Shown one piece after another: positions 36,003-45,544 of a stretch of 64,000 nt of DNA. Location: NCBI RefSeq assembly GCF_900101825.1, contig NZ_FNAG01000001.1, positions 620,001 through 684,000 of the forward strand, read 5' to 3'. How positions within the stretch are numbered: the stretch's first letter is position 1; each line of letters begins with the position of its first letter. The notes below the pieces were generated by a model. The model had not been told where the DNA came from and made no database searches. It saw only the letters and a list, made by a program, of their open reading frames with translations. The position numbers and the translations under genes are program-made. This stretch comes from Aquimonas voraii. GTDB taxonomy: Bacteria > Pseudomonadota > Gammaproteobacteria > Xanthomonadales > Xanthomonadaceae.

Positions 36003-38102
36003 TTACTTCACCTGCGCGCCGGCCTTGGCACCCGCATCCGCGTCGAGCAGGAACAGATCGTCGCCGCCGGTGCCGGCCGACAGGATCATTCCTTCGCTGA
36101 TGCCGAAGCGCATCTTGCGCGGGGCCAGGTTGGCGATGAACACCACGCTGCGGCCGACGAGCTTCTCCGGCTCGGCGTAGGCGGCGCGGATGCCGCTGAA
36201 GATCTGGCGTTCGCCCAGATCACCGGCATCGAGCTTGAAGCGCAGCAGCTTGTCGCTGCCTTCGACAAAGCCGCACTCCAGCACCTTGCCGATGCGCAGG
36301 TCGAGCTTGGCGAAGTCGTCGATGGAGATGGGATTGGGGAGTGGGGATTCGGCATTCGCAGCCGGCGGTGCGGAGGCCGCAGGCGTGGCCGCAGCCTCGG
36401 GCTTGGCCGCGGGCTTGGTGGCGTCCGCTGCGGGGGCGAGGCTTTCCTTGCTGTTCTCGATCATGGTCTCGATGTGCTTGGGGTCGATGCGGGTGGCGAG
36501 TGCGGCATAGGGCGCAATCGCGTGATTGAGCAGGGGCTGCGCCAGGGTCTCGAAGGCGGCCAGCGGGCTCTGCAGGAAGGTTTCGATCCGGGCGACCGTC
36601 GCCGGCAGCACGGGCGCGAGGAAGCCGGCCAGCAGGCGGAGCATGTTGATCGCCAGCGTGCAGATCGCATGCAGCTCGGCCTCGCGGCCTTCCTGCTTGG
36701 CCAGCGCCCACGGCGCTTGGGCGGCGATGAGCTCGTTGGTGGCGTCGGCCTCGGCCATGATCCGGCGCAGTGCGCCGTTGAAGTCGCCGCTGGCGAAGGC
36801 GCCGCGCTCACCCAGGCAGGCCTGCGACAGCCGATCCCAGGCGCCGAGGTAGTGCTCGAGGTTGGCATCGCTCAGGGCCTCGGCCAGCTGGCCGGCAAAG
36901 CGCTTCTCGATGAAGCCCGCGCAGCGGCTGGCGATATTGACGAACTTGCCGACGATGTCGGCGTTGACGCGCTGGGCGAAGTCCTCGAGGTTCAGGTCGA
37001 GGTCGTCGACGCCGCCCGAGCTCTTGGCCGCGAAGTAGTAGCGCAGGAATTCCGGGTTGAGGCCTGCATCCAGATAGGTTCTCGCCTGAACGAAGGTGCC
37101 GCGCGACTTCGACATCTTGGCGCCGTTGACGGTCAGATAGCCGTTGACGTGCAGCTGGGCCGGCACGTTCATGCCCGCGCCCTTCAGCATCGCCGGCCAG
37201 AACAGGCCGTGGAAGTTGATGATGTCCTTGCCGATGAAGTGGTGCATGCGCACCCCGCTGCCGGCGGCCGTGAGCGCGTCGAAATCCATGCCGCGCGCAG
37301 CGCACAGGGCCTTGAAGCTGGCGAGGTAGCCGATCGGGGCGTCCAGCCAGACGTAGAAGAACTTGCCGGGCGCATCGGGAATGGCGAAGCCGAAATAGGG
37401 CGCGTCGCGCGAGATGTCCCAGTCGCGCAGGCCGCCGTCGAGCCACTCGGCGAGCTTGGCGCGCACGCCCGCATGCGCGACATCGCCGGCCAGCCACTCG
37501 CGCAGGAAGGCCTCGAACTTCGGCAGCTCGAAGAAGTAGTGCTCGCTCTCGCGCAGCTCGGGCACGGCCCCGGAGACCACCGAGCGCGGGTTCTTGAGAT
37601 CGGTCGGCGCGTAGGTGGCGCCGCAGACTTCGCAGTTGTCGCCGTACTGGTCGGTCGAGCCGCACTTGGGGCAGTCGCCCTTGATGTAGCGGTCGGGCAG
37701 GAACATCTGCCGCTCGGGGTCGAACAGCTGCTGGATGCTGCGGCGGGCGATGTAATCGCCCTTGATGCGGCCGTAGATCAGCTCGGCGAGGGCGCGGTTC
37801 TCGTCCGAATGCGTGCTGTGGTAGTGGTCGAAGGCCACGCCGAAGTCGGCGAAGTCGCGCTCATGGCTCTGCTGGATGCCGCGGATGAAGTCTTCCGGCG
37901 CCAGGCCGGCCTTTTCGGCGGCCAGCATGATCGGCGTGCCGTGGGCATCGTCGGCGCAGACGAACCAGGCTTCGCGGCCCTGCATGCGCTGCGCGCGCAC
38001 CCAGATGTCGGCCTGGATGTAGCCGACCAGATGGCCAAGATGCAGGTGGCCATTGGCATAGGGCAGGGCGCAGGTGACGAGCAGCGGGGCGTGGTCGGAC
38101 AT
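36003..38102 (-). CDS. metG: Methionyl-tRNA synthetase
   Basis: A class I synthetase of 699 residues. HIGH motif is [15 protein letters not shown] is AKMSKSRG, and the zinc ligands are [18 protein letters not shown]. The anticodon-binding helices follow, and residues about 590-699 form the C-terminal tRNA-binding (EMAP/Trbp111-like) domain beginning [12 protein letters not shown]. It charges tRNA-Met in the cytoplasm. The linker (about 555-590, Ala/Pro-rich) contains [13 protein letters not shown], encoded by a copy of the GATTCGGG/GGGATTGG repeat family. It is divergent from creD over a repeat-rich 505-base gap. Confidence 0.97.
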   Translation of the reverse strand: MSDHAPLLVTCALPYANGHLHLGHLVGYIQADIWVRAQRMQGREAWFVCADDAHGTPIMLAAEKAGLAPEDFIRGIQQSHERDFADFGVAFDHYHSTHSDENRALAELIYGRIKGDYIARRSIQQLFDPERQMFLPDRYIKGDCPKCGSTDQYGDNCEVCGATYAPTDLKNPRSVVSGAVPELRESEHYFFELPKFEAFLREWLAGDVAHAGVRAKLAEWLDGGLRDWDISRDAPYFGFAIPDAPGKFFYVWLDAPIGYLASFKALCAARGMDFDALTAAGSGVRMHHFIGKDIINFHGLFWPAMLKGAGMNVPAQLHVNGYLTVNGAKMSKSRGTFVQARTYLDAGLNPEFLRYYFAAKSSGGVDDLDLNLEDFAQRVNADIVGKFVNIASRCAGFIEKRFAGQLAEALSDANLEHYLGAWDRLSQACLGERGAFASGDFNGALRRIMAEADATNELIAAQAPWALAKQEGREAELHAICTLAINMLRLLAGFLAPVLPATVARIETFLQSPLAAFETLAQPLLNHAIAPYAALATRIDPKHIETMIENSKESLAPAADATKPAAKPEAAATPAASAPPAANAESPLPNPISIDDFAKLDLRIGKVLECGFVEGSDKLLRFKLDAGDLGERQIFSGIRAAYAEPEKLVGRSVVFIANLAPRKMRFGISEGMILSAGTGGDDLFLLDADAGAKAGAQVK
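36331..36359. repeat. metG: GAATCCC-family repeat inside the metG linker
   Basis: The block GGATTGGGGAGTGGGGATTC, then GGCATTCGC, is the same element found before lepA, truA and trpA. Read on the reverse strand it encodes [11 protein letters not shown] in the linker of methionyl-tRNA synthetase. Confidence 0.75.
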
Positions 38103-38312
38103 GATCGGGATGCGGCCAGGACAAACGGCCGCGGATTATCCCATGCGAGGGTAGGGAGCAGAGAAAGGAGGAATGCGACGGTGTGCACGGGCGGTCGCCT
38201 GCAGCCAGGCCGCTGGATGGAGCGGCGCACGGGCGGCCGCAGCGCTACAGGCGTGGGACCGTGCTCTTTTGGAGTCTCGCATCCCGCATCGACCGGGGCG
38301 AGGGCGCAGCTC

Positions 38313-38336
38313 ATGGTGGGCCAGGGCCCACCCTAT
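38313..38336. repeat. REP-like GTGGGCC palindromic element
   Basis: ATGGTGGGCCAGGGCCCACC followed by CTAT, with the extended left flank GGGGCGAGGGCGCAGCTC that is also present in the two copies upstream of nth. Confidence 0.8.
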
Positions 38337-38405
38337 GCGGGTTCGATGTTGGGGGGCGAGCAGCGCGCGGCCGCAGCGCGCCAGACCTTGGTCCACACTC
38401 GTTCC

Positions 38406-38510
38406 GAATCCCGAATCCCGAATCCCGAATCCCGAATCCCGAATCCCGAATCCCGAATCCCGAATCCCGAATCCCGAATCCCGAATCCCCAATCCCGAAT
38501 CCCCAATCCC
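38406..38510 (+). repeat. Tandem heptamer array, 15 units of (G/C)AATCCC
   Basis: Twelve identical GAATCCC units run without a break from 38406 to 38489, then CAATCCC, GAATCCC, CAATCCC to 38510. It is 98 bases before the creD start. A perfect short tandem repeat of this length is prone to slippage. Confidence 0.95.
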
Positions 38511-38607
38511 GGCTCTCCCCTCGACGCCCGCAAATCGCCAGAACCCGCGCGCTGCGCTGCCACGGCGCTGCCGCTCAATGCAGGCTCCCTCTTCCGTGGA
38601 GCGCGCC

Positions 38608-39927
38608 ATGCGACTCGGTTTCAAGATCCCCCTGATCGGTTTCACCATGTTCGTGCTGCTGGTGCCGATCCTGCTGTTGAACGGCTTGGTGTACGAGCGC
38701 AAACAGCGCGCCGCGGAAGTGCGTGCCGAAGTCGCGCAGAGCAGCAGCCGGGCACAGCGCATCGTCGGCCCGCTGCTGCGCGTCGAGCTTGAACGGGTCC
38801 TGCCTGAGCGGCGACTGGTCACCGAAGACGGCGTGCAGCGTGAGGTGATCGAGACCAAGACCGTTCGCGAGGCGCGCCTCGTGCTGCCGGCGCGCCTGAG
38901 TTACGAAGCGGGGTTCACCAGCGAGCGCCGCGGTCGATCCCTGTTCCTCGCCCTGCTGTATCACCTGCAGCTGAGGGCCAAGGCGGAATTCGATGTCCAA
39001 GGCCTGATCGGCGAGGGCGAACGCGCGATCCGTGCCGACCTGGTGTTGGGGCTCGGCGACAACCGTGGCATCCGCAGTCTCGCCCTCAGCGCAGGCGGCA
39101 AAGCGCTGAATGTCGAACCCGGGGCTCGCTTGCCCTGGCTTGAAGCCGGCGTGCAGGCCGCGCTGCCCCTGGCCCAGCTCGATGCCCCGGCGGTCAGCGT
39201 CCAGCTTGAGGCCGAAATCAGCGGCACCGAGGCGCTGGACTTCGTGCCCGTCGGTGCCGATACCGAAGTGCGCCTGGCGGGCGACTGGCCGCACCCCTCC
39301 TTTGGCGGTGACCTGCTGCCGCAGGCGCCCGAGCTGCGTGAGGACGGCTTCAGCGCGCAGTGGAAGGTCTCGCGCCTGGCCAGCCAGGCCCAGCAGGCGG
39401 TGCGCCAGTGCGGACTGGAGAACACGCACTGCGCGGGTGCGGCCACCCACGCCTTCGGGCTGCGACTGGTCGATCCGGTCGACCGCTATCTGATGACCGA
39501 GCGCGCCATGAAATACGCCCTGCTGGTGCTGGTGCTGGTGTTCGGCGCGGTGTTCTTCGTCGAAGTGGTCGGCGGCGATGAGCTGCACCCGCTGCACTAC
39601 GGCCTGATCGGGCTGGCGCTGGCGATGTTCTTCCTGCTGCTGCTGGCGCTCAGCGAGCACATCGGCTTCGGTCCGGCGTATCTGCTGGCCGCCCTGGCCT
39701 GCATCGCGCTGATCGCGGCCTATCTCGCCGGCGTGCTCGAAAGCCGCGCCAAGGGCTGGGCCAGCGCCGGTCTGCTGGCGGGTCTGTATGCGCTGCTCTA
39801 CGCGCTGCTGAAAGCCGAGGACTACGCCCTGCTGGGCGGCGCGCTGGTGCTGTTCGGCTGTCTGGCGGTGTTCATGCTGGCGACCCGGCGGGTGCGCTGG
39901 GCGGCGCTGGGTCGCAAGTCCGCCTGA
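38608..39927 (+). CDS. creD: Inner membrane protein CreD
   Basis: A protein of 439 residues. The N-terminal helix (IPLIGFTMFVLLVPILLLNGLV) leads into a periplasmic beta domain with ERRLVTEDGVQREVIETKTVREARLVLPA and LEAEISGTEALDFVPVGADTEVRL, then five or six membrane helices with KYALLVLVLVFGAVFFVEV and LHPLHYGLIGLALAMFFLLLLALSEHIGF, the CreD signature. CreD belongs to the CreBC regulon in other bacteria and affects envelope integrity; its activity is unknown. CreBC are not next to it. It is convergent with phoU. An ATG ten codons upstream is possible. Confidence 0.93.
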   Translation: MRLGFKIPLIGFTMFVLLVPILLLNGLVYERKQRAAEVRAEVAQSSSRAQRIVGPLLRVELERVLPERRLVTEDGVQREVIETKTVREARLVLPARLSYEAGFTSERRGRSLFLALLYHLQLRAKAEFDVQGLIGEGERAIRADLVLGLGDNRGIRSLALSAGGKALNVEPGARLPWLEAGVQAALPLAQLDAPAVSVQLEAEISGTEALDFVPVGADTEVRLAGDWPHPSFGGDLLPQAPELREDGFSAQWKVSRLASQAQQAVRQCGLENTHCAGAATHAFGLRLVDPVDRYLMTERAMKYALLVLVLVFGAVFFVEVVGGDELHPLHYGLIGLALAMFFLLLLALSEHIGFGPAYLLAALACIALIAAYLAGVLESRAKGWASAGLLAGLYALLYALLKAEDYALLGGALVLFGCLAVFMLATRRVRWAALGRKSA

Positions 39928-39943
39928 GACGGCAGCGGAGGGT

Positions 39944-39965
39944 GCGGTCCGCCTTGGCGGGCCGC
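39944..39965. terminator. Hairpin between convergent creD and phoU
   Basis: GCGGTCCGCC and GGCGGGCCGC form a 10-bp stem (one G-U) with a two-base loop in the 42-base gap between the two genes. No U-tract on either side; it probably helps end both transcripts. Confidence 0.5.
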
Positions 39966-39969
39966 GTCC

Positions 39970-40671
39970 TCAGTCGCTGACACTGCTGCTGGCGTCGCGC
40001 TTCTCGCGGGCTTCGAGCGGCGTCTCGCCGTGCTCGATGAACCAGACGTTCTCGGCGATGTTGGTGGCGTGGTCGCCGATGCGCTCGATGTTCTTGGCGA
40101 TGAACAGCAGGTGCGTGCCGGCACCGATGTGCGCGCTGTCCTCGGCCATCCAGCCCAGCAGGGCACGGAACAGCTCGGTGTGCAGACGGTCGAGCTCGGC
40201 ATCGCGCTCGCGCACGGCAATCGCCAGCGCCACATCGCGCTGCACGTAGGCGCGCAGCACGTCGCGCAGCTGGCGCCGGGCGAATTCGGCGAGCGGGCGC
40301 AGGCCGGCCGCGGCCGGCACCGCCGGCTGCGTGTTGAGCACGCGGCAGCGCTTGGCGAGGTTGGCGGCAAGGTCGCCGACACGCTCGATGTCGCTGGCGA
40401 TGCGCAGGGCGGCCAGCACCTCGCGCAGGTCGCGGGCCACCGGCTGGCGCAGCGCGAGCAGGCGCAGCACGTCGTGGCTGACTTCGCTCTCGCGGCGATC
40501 AATCGCGAGGTCGCCCGCCACCACGCGCTCGGCCGCGGCGTCGTCGCGCTGTTCCAGCGCAACGAGGGCGGCTTCGAGCTGCTGCGCCGCGGCTGCGCCC
40601 ATGGCTTCGAGTTCCTGGCCCAGGCGGGCCAGCTCGGCGTCGTAGTTCTTGTGGATGTGCGATTCGTGCAT
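39970..40671 (-). CDS. phoU: Phosphate transport regulator PhoU
   Basis: A cytoplasmic helical protein of 233 residues with two PhoU repeats, each a three-helix bundle with the ExxxD-type metal motif: DIERVGDLAANLAKRCRVL and NIERIGDHATNIAENVWFI. It links the Pst transporter to the PhoR kinase and keeps the Pho regulon off when phosphate is high. It starts MHESHIHKNYDAEL and lies 12 bases after pstB, so it is the last gene of pstSCAB-phoU. Confidence 0.96.
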   Translation of the reverse strand: MHESHIHKNYDAELARLGQELEAMGAAAAQQLEAALVALEQRDDAAAERVVAGDLAIDRRESEVSHDVLRLLALRQPVARDLREVLAALRIASDIERVGDLAANLAKRCRVLNTQPAVPAAAGLRPLAEFARRQLRDVLRAYVQRDVALAIAVRERDAELDRLHTELFRALLGWMAEDSAHIGAGTHLLFIAKNIERIGDHATNIAENVWFIEHGETPLEAREKRDASSSVSD

Positions 40672-40683
40672 GGCGCGCTCCGA

Positions 40684-41455
<772 letters not shown>

Positions 41456-41463
<8 letters not shown>

Positions 41464-42304
41464 GGCCTTGGGACTTGCGGAGCAGGAAGGTACGCGCCGC
41501 CAGACTCAGCAGCAGCACGAACAGGGTGATGACCAGCGCGCCGGACCAGGCCAACGCCTGCCAGGCGGGGAAGGGGCTCATCGCGAACTGGAACACCACC
41601 ACCGGCACGTTCGCCATGGCGCCCGTGAGGTCGGTGCTCCAGTACTGGTTGGAGAAGGCGGTGAACAGCAGCGGTGCGGTTTCGCCGGAGATGCGGGCGA
41701 GCGCCAGCAGCACGCCGGTGAGAATGCCGGGAGCAGCCGCGCGGTAGAGCACGTGCACGGTCACCTTCCACTGCGGGATACCGAGGCTGAGCGCGGCCTC
41801 GCGCATCTGCGAGGGCACCAGGCGCAGCATCTCGTCGGTGGTGCGCACCACCACCGGCAGCACGATGAAGGCCAGCGCCAGCGCACCGGCCAGCGCCGAG
41901 AAGCGCGTGTGCTGCACCACCAGTGCGTAGACGAACAGGCCGATCACGATCGACGGCGCCGACAGCAGGATGTCGTTGACGAAGCGGATCACCTCGCCCA
42001 GCGCCCGGCGGTTGACGTACTCGGCCAGGAAGGTGCCGGCGGCGATGCCGACCGGCGCGCCGATCAGGATGGCCAGCAGGCTCATCACCACGCTGCCGAA
42101 CAGGGCATTGGCCATGCCGCCGTCCTGACCCGGCGGCGGCGTCATCTGGGTGAACAGGTTCAGATCCAGCGCAGCGATGCCGCGGCCCAGCGTGGTCCAC
42201 AGGATCCAGACCAGGAAGAACAGGCCGAACAGGGTGGCCGCACCGGCGAGGATCAGGGCCGCGGTGTTGCGCAGGCGACGGCGCAGGTACAGGGCGTTGG
42301 ACAT
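41456..42304 (-). CDS. pstA: Phosphate ABC transporter permease PstA
   Basis: A protein of 282 residues with six membrane helices; the EAA loop is [28 protein letters not shown]. The opening [21 protein letters not shown] is typical. Its ATG shares a base with the pstC stop (ATGA), so it is coupled. It forms the membrane channel with PstC. The reading frame continues upstream across pstC, but that part is not coding in this frame. Confidence 0.96.
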
Positions 42305-43281
42305 CACTGGCCCTCCCGGCGCTTCAGGCTGAGCAGCATCAGCTTGGCGATGCTGAGCACCACGAAGGTGATCAGGAACAGGGTGAAGCCGAGCATGAGC
42401 AGCGAACCCAGATGCAGCGGATCGCGCGCCTCGGCGAATTCGTTGGCCACCGTCGCGGTGATCGAATTGCCGGGCTCCAGCAGGCTGGCGCTGATGCGGT
42501 TGGCGTTGCCCAGCACGAAGGTCACCGCCATGGTCTCGCCGAGCGCGCGGCCCAGGCCCAGGAAGATGCCGCCGATCACCGCCGAACGCGTGTACGGAAG
42601 CACGATGTGCCAGGCAACTTCCCAGGTGGTCGAACCGAGCGCGTAGGCCGATTCCTTCAGCCGGGTCGGCACGGTCAGGAAGACCTCGCGCATGACCGAG
42701 CTGATGAAGGGGATGATCATGATCGCCAGCACCAGACCGGCGGTCAGCGTGCCCAGGCCGAGCGGCGGGCCGGAGAACAGATGCCCGATCAGCGGCAGCT
42801 CGCCGAGCGTGGCATCCAGCCAGGGATTGACGTATTTCGACATCACCGGCACCAGCACGAACAGGCCCCACATGCCGTAGATGATCGAGGGGATGCCAGC
42901 CAGCAGCTCGATCGCCGAGGACACCGGCGCGCGAAGCCAGGCGGGTGCCACCTCGGTCAGGAACAGGGCGATGCCGAAGCTGACGGGCACCGCGATCAGG
43001 ATCGCGATGCCCGAAGTCACCAGGGTGCCGTAGATCGCCACGCCGGCGCCGAACTGGCGCTCGACGGGGTTCCATTCGGTCGAGGTGAAGAAGCCCGGCC
43101 CGAAGGTCTGCAGGGCGTTCAGCCCGCCCCACAGCATGGAAGCGGCGATGCCGATCAGGGCCAGCAGCACGAAGCCGCCGGCGGCCGCCATGCTCCAGCG
43201 GAACAGGCGGTCATAGCGCGCATCCGCGCGGGCACGCTGTTCAACCGCGTGCCCGGCGGAGGAAGCCAGTGGGGTTTGCAT
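42304..43281 (-). CDS. pstC: Phosphate ABC transporter permease PstC
   Basis: A protein of 325 residues with six helices. The EAA loop is LKESAYALGSTTWEVAWHIVLPYTRSAVIGG. A periplasmic stretch after the first helix (MLWGGLNALQTFGPGFFTSTEWNP) is the family marker. It pairs with PstA. It is 24 bases after the pstS stop. Confidence 0.96.
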   Translation of the reverse strand: MQTPLASSAGHAVEQRARADARYDRLFRWSMAAAGGFVLLALIGIAASMLWGGLNALQTFGPGFFTSTEWNPVERQFGAGVAIYGTLVTSGIAILIAVPVSFGIALFLTEVAPAWLRAPVSSAIELLAGIPSIIYGMWGLFVLVPVMSKYVNPWLDATLGELPLIGHLFSGPPLGLGTLTAGLVLAIMIIPFISSVMREVFLTVPTRLKESAYALGSTTWEVAWHIVLPYTRSAVIGGIFLGLGRALGETMAVTFVLGNANRISASLLEPGNSITATVANEFAEARDPLHLGSLLMLGFTLFLITFVVLSIAKLMLLSLKRREGQ

Positions 43282-43305
43282 TGGCGTGGGCTCGGACGGC
43301 CTCGA

Positions 43306-44403
43306 TCAACCTTCGCTGGTCGGGAACTGCGCCTGCCAGTAGGCCTTGACCTGCTCGGCCAGCGGCTGCGGCAGGGGCACGTAGTCCAGCTCGGTCGCCA
43401 TCGGCTGGCCGTTGTCGAGCACCCAGCCGAAAAACTCGAGCACGCCCTGGCGCGCTTCCGGCTTGCCGTTCTTCGGCATCAGCACGAACACCGAGGCGGC
43501 GATCGGCCAGGCGGCCTCGCCAGGCGCGTTGGTGATCACCAGGTTGAAGTCCTGGGCATTGGTCCAGTCGGCGCTGGCGGCGGCGGCCTGGAAGCTCTCG
43601 GCGTTCGGCTGCACGAACTGGCCGGCGGCATTCTGCACGGCGCCGTAAACGCCGCCGGTCTGCAGGGCATAGCTCAGTTCGACGTAGCCGATCGAATTCG
43701 GCAGCTGCTGGATGAAGGCGGCGACGCCCTCGTTGCCGCGGCCGCCCACACCCTTCGGCCAGGACAGGGCGGTGCCTTCACCGACCTTGGCAGCCCAGTC
43801 CGGACTGACCTTGTTGAGGAAGCTGCTGAAATTGAAGGTGGTACCCGAACCGTCGCTGCGGTAGACGACCTGGATTTCGGCCTCAGGCAGGCTGAGCTCG
43901 GGGTTGATCTCGGCGATGCGCGGGTCGTTCCACTGGGTGATGTTGCCCAGGTAGATGTCGGCCAGCAGGGCGCCGGTGAACTTGATCTGACCCGGCTGCA
44001 CGCCCTCGAGGTTGACCACCGGCACCACGCCGCCGATCACGATCGGGAACTGCACCAGGTTCGATTCAGTGAGCTCGGCGGTAGCCAGCGGCTTGTCGCT
44101 GGCGCCGAAATCGACCGTGCCTGCCTTGACCTGGGCAATGCCGCCGCCCGAGCCGATCGACTGGTAATTGACCTGGGCGCCGGTCAGGCGGTTGTGCTCG
44201 GCCGACCAGCGCGACAGCACCGGAAAGACGAAGGTCGAGCCCGCGCCGGTGAGCTGCTGGGCTTTTGTCGCGGGTGCTGCGGCAGGGGCGTCGCTGGCGC
44301 CGCTGGCAGCGCCGGTCGCCGGCGGCTGGGAGCCGCCGCAGGCGGCGAGCAGGGCGGTAGCGAGGGACAGGGTCAGCAGGCGGGGCAGGGCGTGGCGGCG
44401 CAT
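43306..44403 (-). CDS. pstS: Phosphate-binding lipoprotein PstS
   Basis: A protein of 365 residues. The signal peptide ends in the lipobox LLAAC (C22), so it is a lipoprotein. Ligand motifs are GAGSTFVFPVLSRW, SIGSGGGIAQ, GASDKPL and YRSDGSGTTFNFSSFL, all phosphate-contacting in PstS. It binds phosphate in the periplasm for PstCA. First gene of the operon, under a Pho box 45-62 bases upstream. Confidence 0.97.
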   Translation of the reverse strand: MRRHALPRLLTLSLATALLAACGGSQPPATGAASGASDAPAAAPATKAQQLTGAGSTFVFPVLSRWSAEHNRLTGAQVNYQSIGSGGGIAQVKAGTVDFGASDKPLATAELTESNLVQFPIVIGGVVPVVNLEGVQPGQIKFTGALLADIYLGNITQWNDPRIAEINPELSLPEAEIQVVYRSDGSGTTFNFSSFLNKVSPDWAAKVGEGTALSWPKGVGGRGNEGVAAFIQQLPNSIGYVELSYALQTGGVYGAVQNAAGQFVQPNAESFQAAAASADWTNAQDFNLVITNAPGEAAWPIAASVFVLMPKNGKPEARQGVLEFFGWVLDNGQPMATELDYVPLPQPLAEQVKAYWQAQFPTSEG

Positions 44404-44431
44404 GGGGTCGACTCGTTCAGGTGGTCGGAGA

Positions 44432-44446
44432 AAAATGCTGCATTTT
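44432..44446. promoter_or_regulatory. 15-base perfect palindrome in the pstS leader
   Basis: AAAATGC-T-GCATTTT lies between the Pho box and the pstS ATG, in the only AT-rich stretch of the area. It overlaps the expected -10 region of the promoter. It could be a regulator site or just AT-rich promoter sequence. Confidence 0.4.
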
Positions 44447-44447
44447 C

Positions 44448-44465
44448 GTGACAGCTGTATGACAG
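44448..44465 (-). promoter_or_regulatory. Pho box (PhoB-binding site) upstream of pstS
   Basis: On the reverse strand: CTGTCATACAGCTGTCAC. It has the two CTGTCA direct repeats 11 bases apart and differs from the E. coli consensus only in the spacer. It indicates control of pstSCAB-phoU by PhoBR under phosphate limitation. Confidence 0.88.
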
Positions 44466-44556
44466 CCTGCTCCCGCAGGGGCGATGAAGGTCTTTCGCGG
44501 CGGCAAAGTGTGCGCTTGGGCTGGGTTCCGCGCGACCGACGACGGCTGCCGCAGGC

Positions 44557-45348
44557 TCAGCTTGGACTGGACAACGCCGCCTTGTGGCGGAACTGGCACA
44601 GGTCCCGCACCACGCACAGCCCGCAGTCCGGCTTCTGCGCCTTGCAGACATAGCGCCCATGCAGGATCAGCCAGTGGTGGGCGTCCATCAGGAACTCGGC
44701 CGGCACGCGCTTCATCAGGGCGTCCTCGACCACACGCACGTCCTTGCCCGGCGCCAGGCCGGTCCGGTTGGCGACCCGGAAGATATGGGTATCGACCGCC
44801 ATCGCCGGCTGCCGGAACCAGGTGTTCAGCACCACATTGGCGGTTTTGCGCCCCACCCCCGGCAGCGCTTCGAGGAATTCACGGTCGCCGGGCACCTCGC
44901 CGCCGTGGCGTTCGAGCAGCAGCCGGCAGGTGGCGATTGTATTGGCGGCCTTGGCCTTGTACAGGCCGATGGTCGAGATCCGCTCGCGTAGGCCGTCCTC
45001 GCCGAGATCCAGCAGGGCCTGCGGGGTGTTGGCGATCGGGAAGAGCTTGCGGGTGGCCTTGTTGACGCTGACGTCGGTGGCCTGCGCCGAGAGCAGCACC
45101 GCGATCAGCAGCTCGAAGGCGCTGCTGTATTCGAGCTCGGTCTTGGGTTCGGGGTTGAGCTCGCGCAGGCGGCGGAAGAACTCGAAGCGCGCTGTCGGCG
45201 CCATCGGCCGGCTGGGTGGGGTCTCGGCGGTCTTGGGCAGAGCCGGCTTCTTCGCGGCTTTCGTCACCATCTTGGTTTTGCCCGCGCGGGTTGATGTCTT
45301 CTTCGAGTTGGGCGCGCGGTGCTTCGCGTTCTTGGGGGGCAGAGTCAT
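44557..45348 (-). CDS. nth: Endonuclease III with a lysine-rich N-terminal extension
   Basis: A DNA glycosylase/AP lyase of 263 residues. Helix-hairpin-helix LPGVGRKTANVVL with catalytic K168, aspartate D186 in AVDTHIF, and the 4Fe-4S ligands C235-x6-C242-x2-C245-x5-C251. It removes oxidised pyrimidines in base excision repair. The core starts at about M49 (211 residues is the E. coli length); the first 48 residues are Lys/Thr/Ala/Pro-rich. The start may be 45348 or 45204; neither has a good SD. It lies downstream of rsxE, the classic rsx-nth order. Confidence 0.9.
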   Translation of the reverse strand: MTLPPKNAKHRAPNSKKTSTRAGKTKMVTKAAKKPALPKTAETPPSRPMAPTARFEFFRRLRELNPEPKTELEYSSAFELLIAVLLSAQATDVSVNKATRKLFPIANTPQALLDLGEDGLRERISTIGLYKAKAANTIATCRLLLERHGGEVPGDREFLEALPGVGRKTANVVLNTWFRQPAMAVDTHIFRVANRTGLAPGKDVRVVEDALMKRVPAEFLMDAHHWLILHGRYVCKAQKPDCGLCVVRDLCQFRHKAALSSPS

Positions 45349-45380
45349 GGGCGGTCGGGGCGTGGGGCGAGTGCGGAGCT

Positions 45381-45405
45381 CACGGTGGGCCAGGGCCCAC
45401 CCTAT
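45381..45405. repeat. REP-like GTGGGCC element, copy upstream of nth (left)
   Basis: CACGGTGGGCCAGGGCCCAC followed by CCTAT. Together with its left flank (from 45365) it is a near-identical direct repeat of the copy at 45481-45523. Confidence 0.8.
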
Positions 45406-45498
45406 GCGTCAGCGCGGCCGGGCGCTCGGCGAATGAGGATGCGGTTGAGGGTCAGGCGAGCGAAGCCGGCATCGGGAACAGGGGCGAGCGTGGAGCTC

Positions 45499-45522
45499 AT
45501 GGTGGGCCGGGGCCCACCCTAT
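45499..45522. repeat. REP-like GTGGGCC element, copy upstream of nth (right)
   Basis: ATGGTGGGCCGGGGCCCACC followed by CTAT, ending 22 bases before the rsxE stop. Same orientation as the left copy; about 42 bases are shared with few changes. Confidence 0.8.
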
Positions 45523-45544
45523 GAGCGGTCGGGGATATCGGAAC

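Larger units (their letters stand above)
38103..38607. other. 505-base gap between metG and creD: repeats only
   Basis: No gene was recognised. It holds one GTGGGCC palindromic element (38313-38336) and the long heptamer array (38406-38510). No clear promoter hexamers for metG or creD were seen. Confidence 0.6.

Noticed and set aside
34837-36180. 447-codon open frame on the forward strand over the secreted unknown
   Set aside because: The reverse strand has a signal peptide, an SD and a terminator that fit a real gene; this frame has none.
38406-38510. Could the heptamer array be a CRISPR?
   Set aside because: Units are 7 bases with no spacers.
35868-38792. Very long open frame of 974 codons on the forward strand opposite metG
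   Set aside because: It lies antisense to metG with clear homology on the other strand; such frames arise from GC-rich third positions. It is His/Arg/Gln-rich with no domain.
42412-44451. 679-codon open frame opposite pstC and pstS
   Set aside because: Antisense of conserved genes; Gln/His/Arg-rich, no motif.
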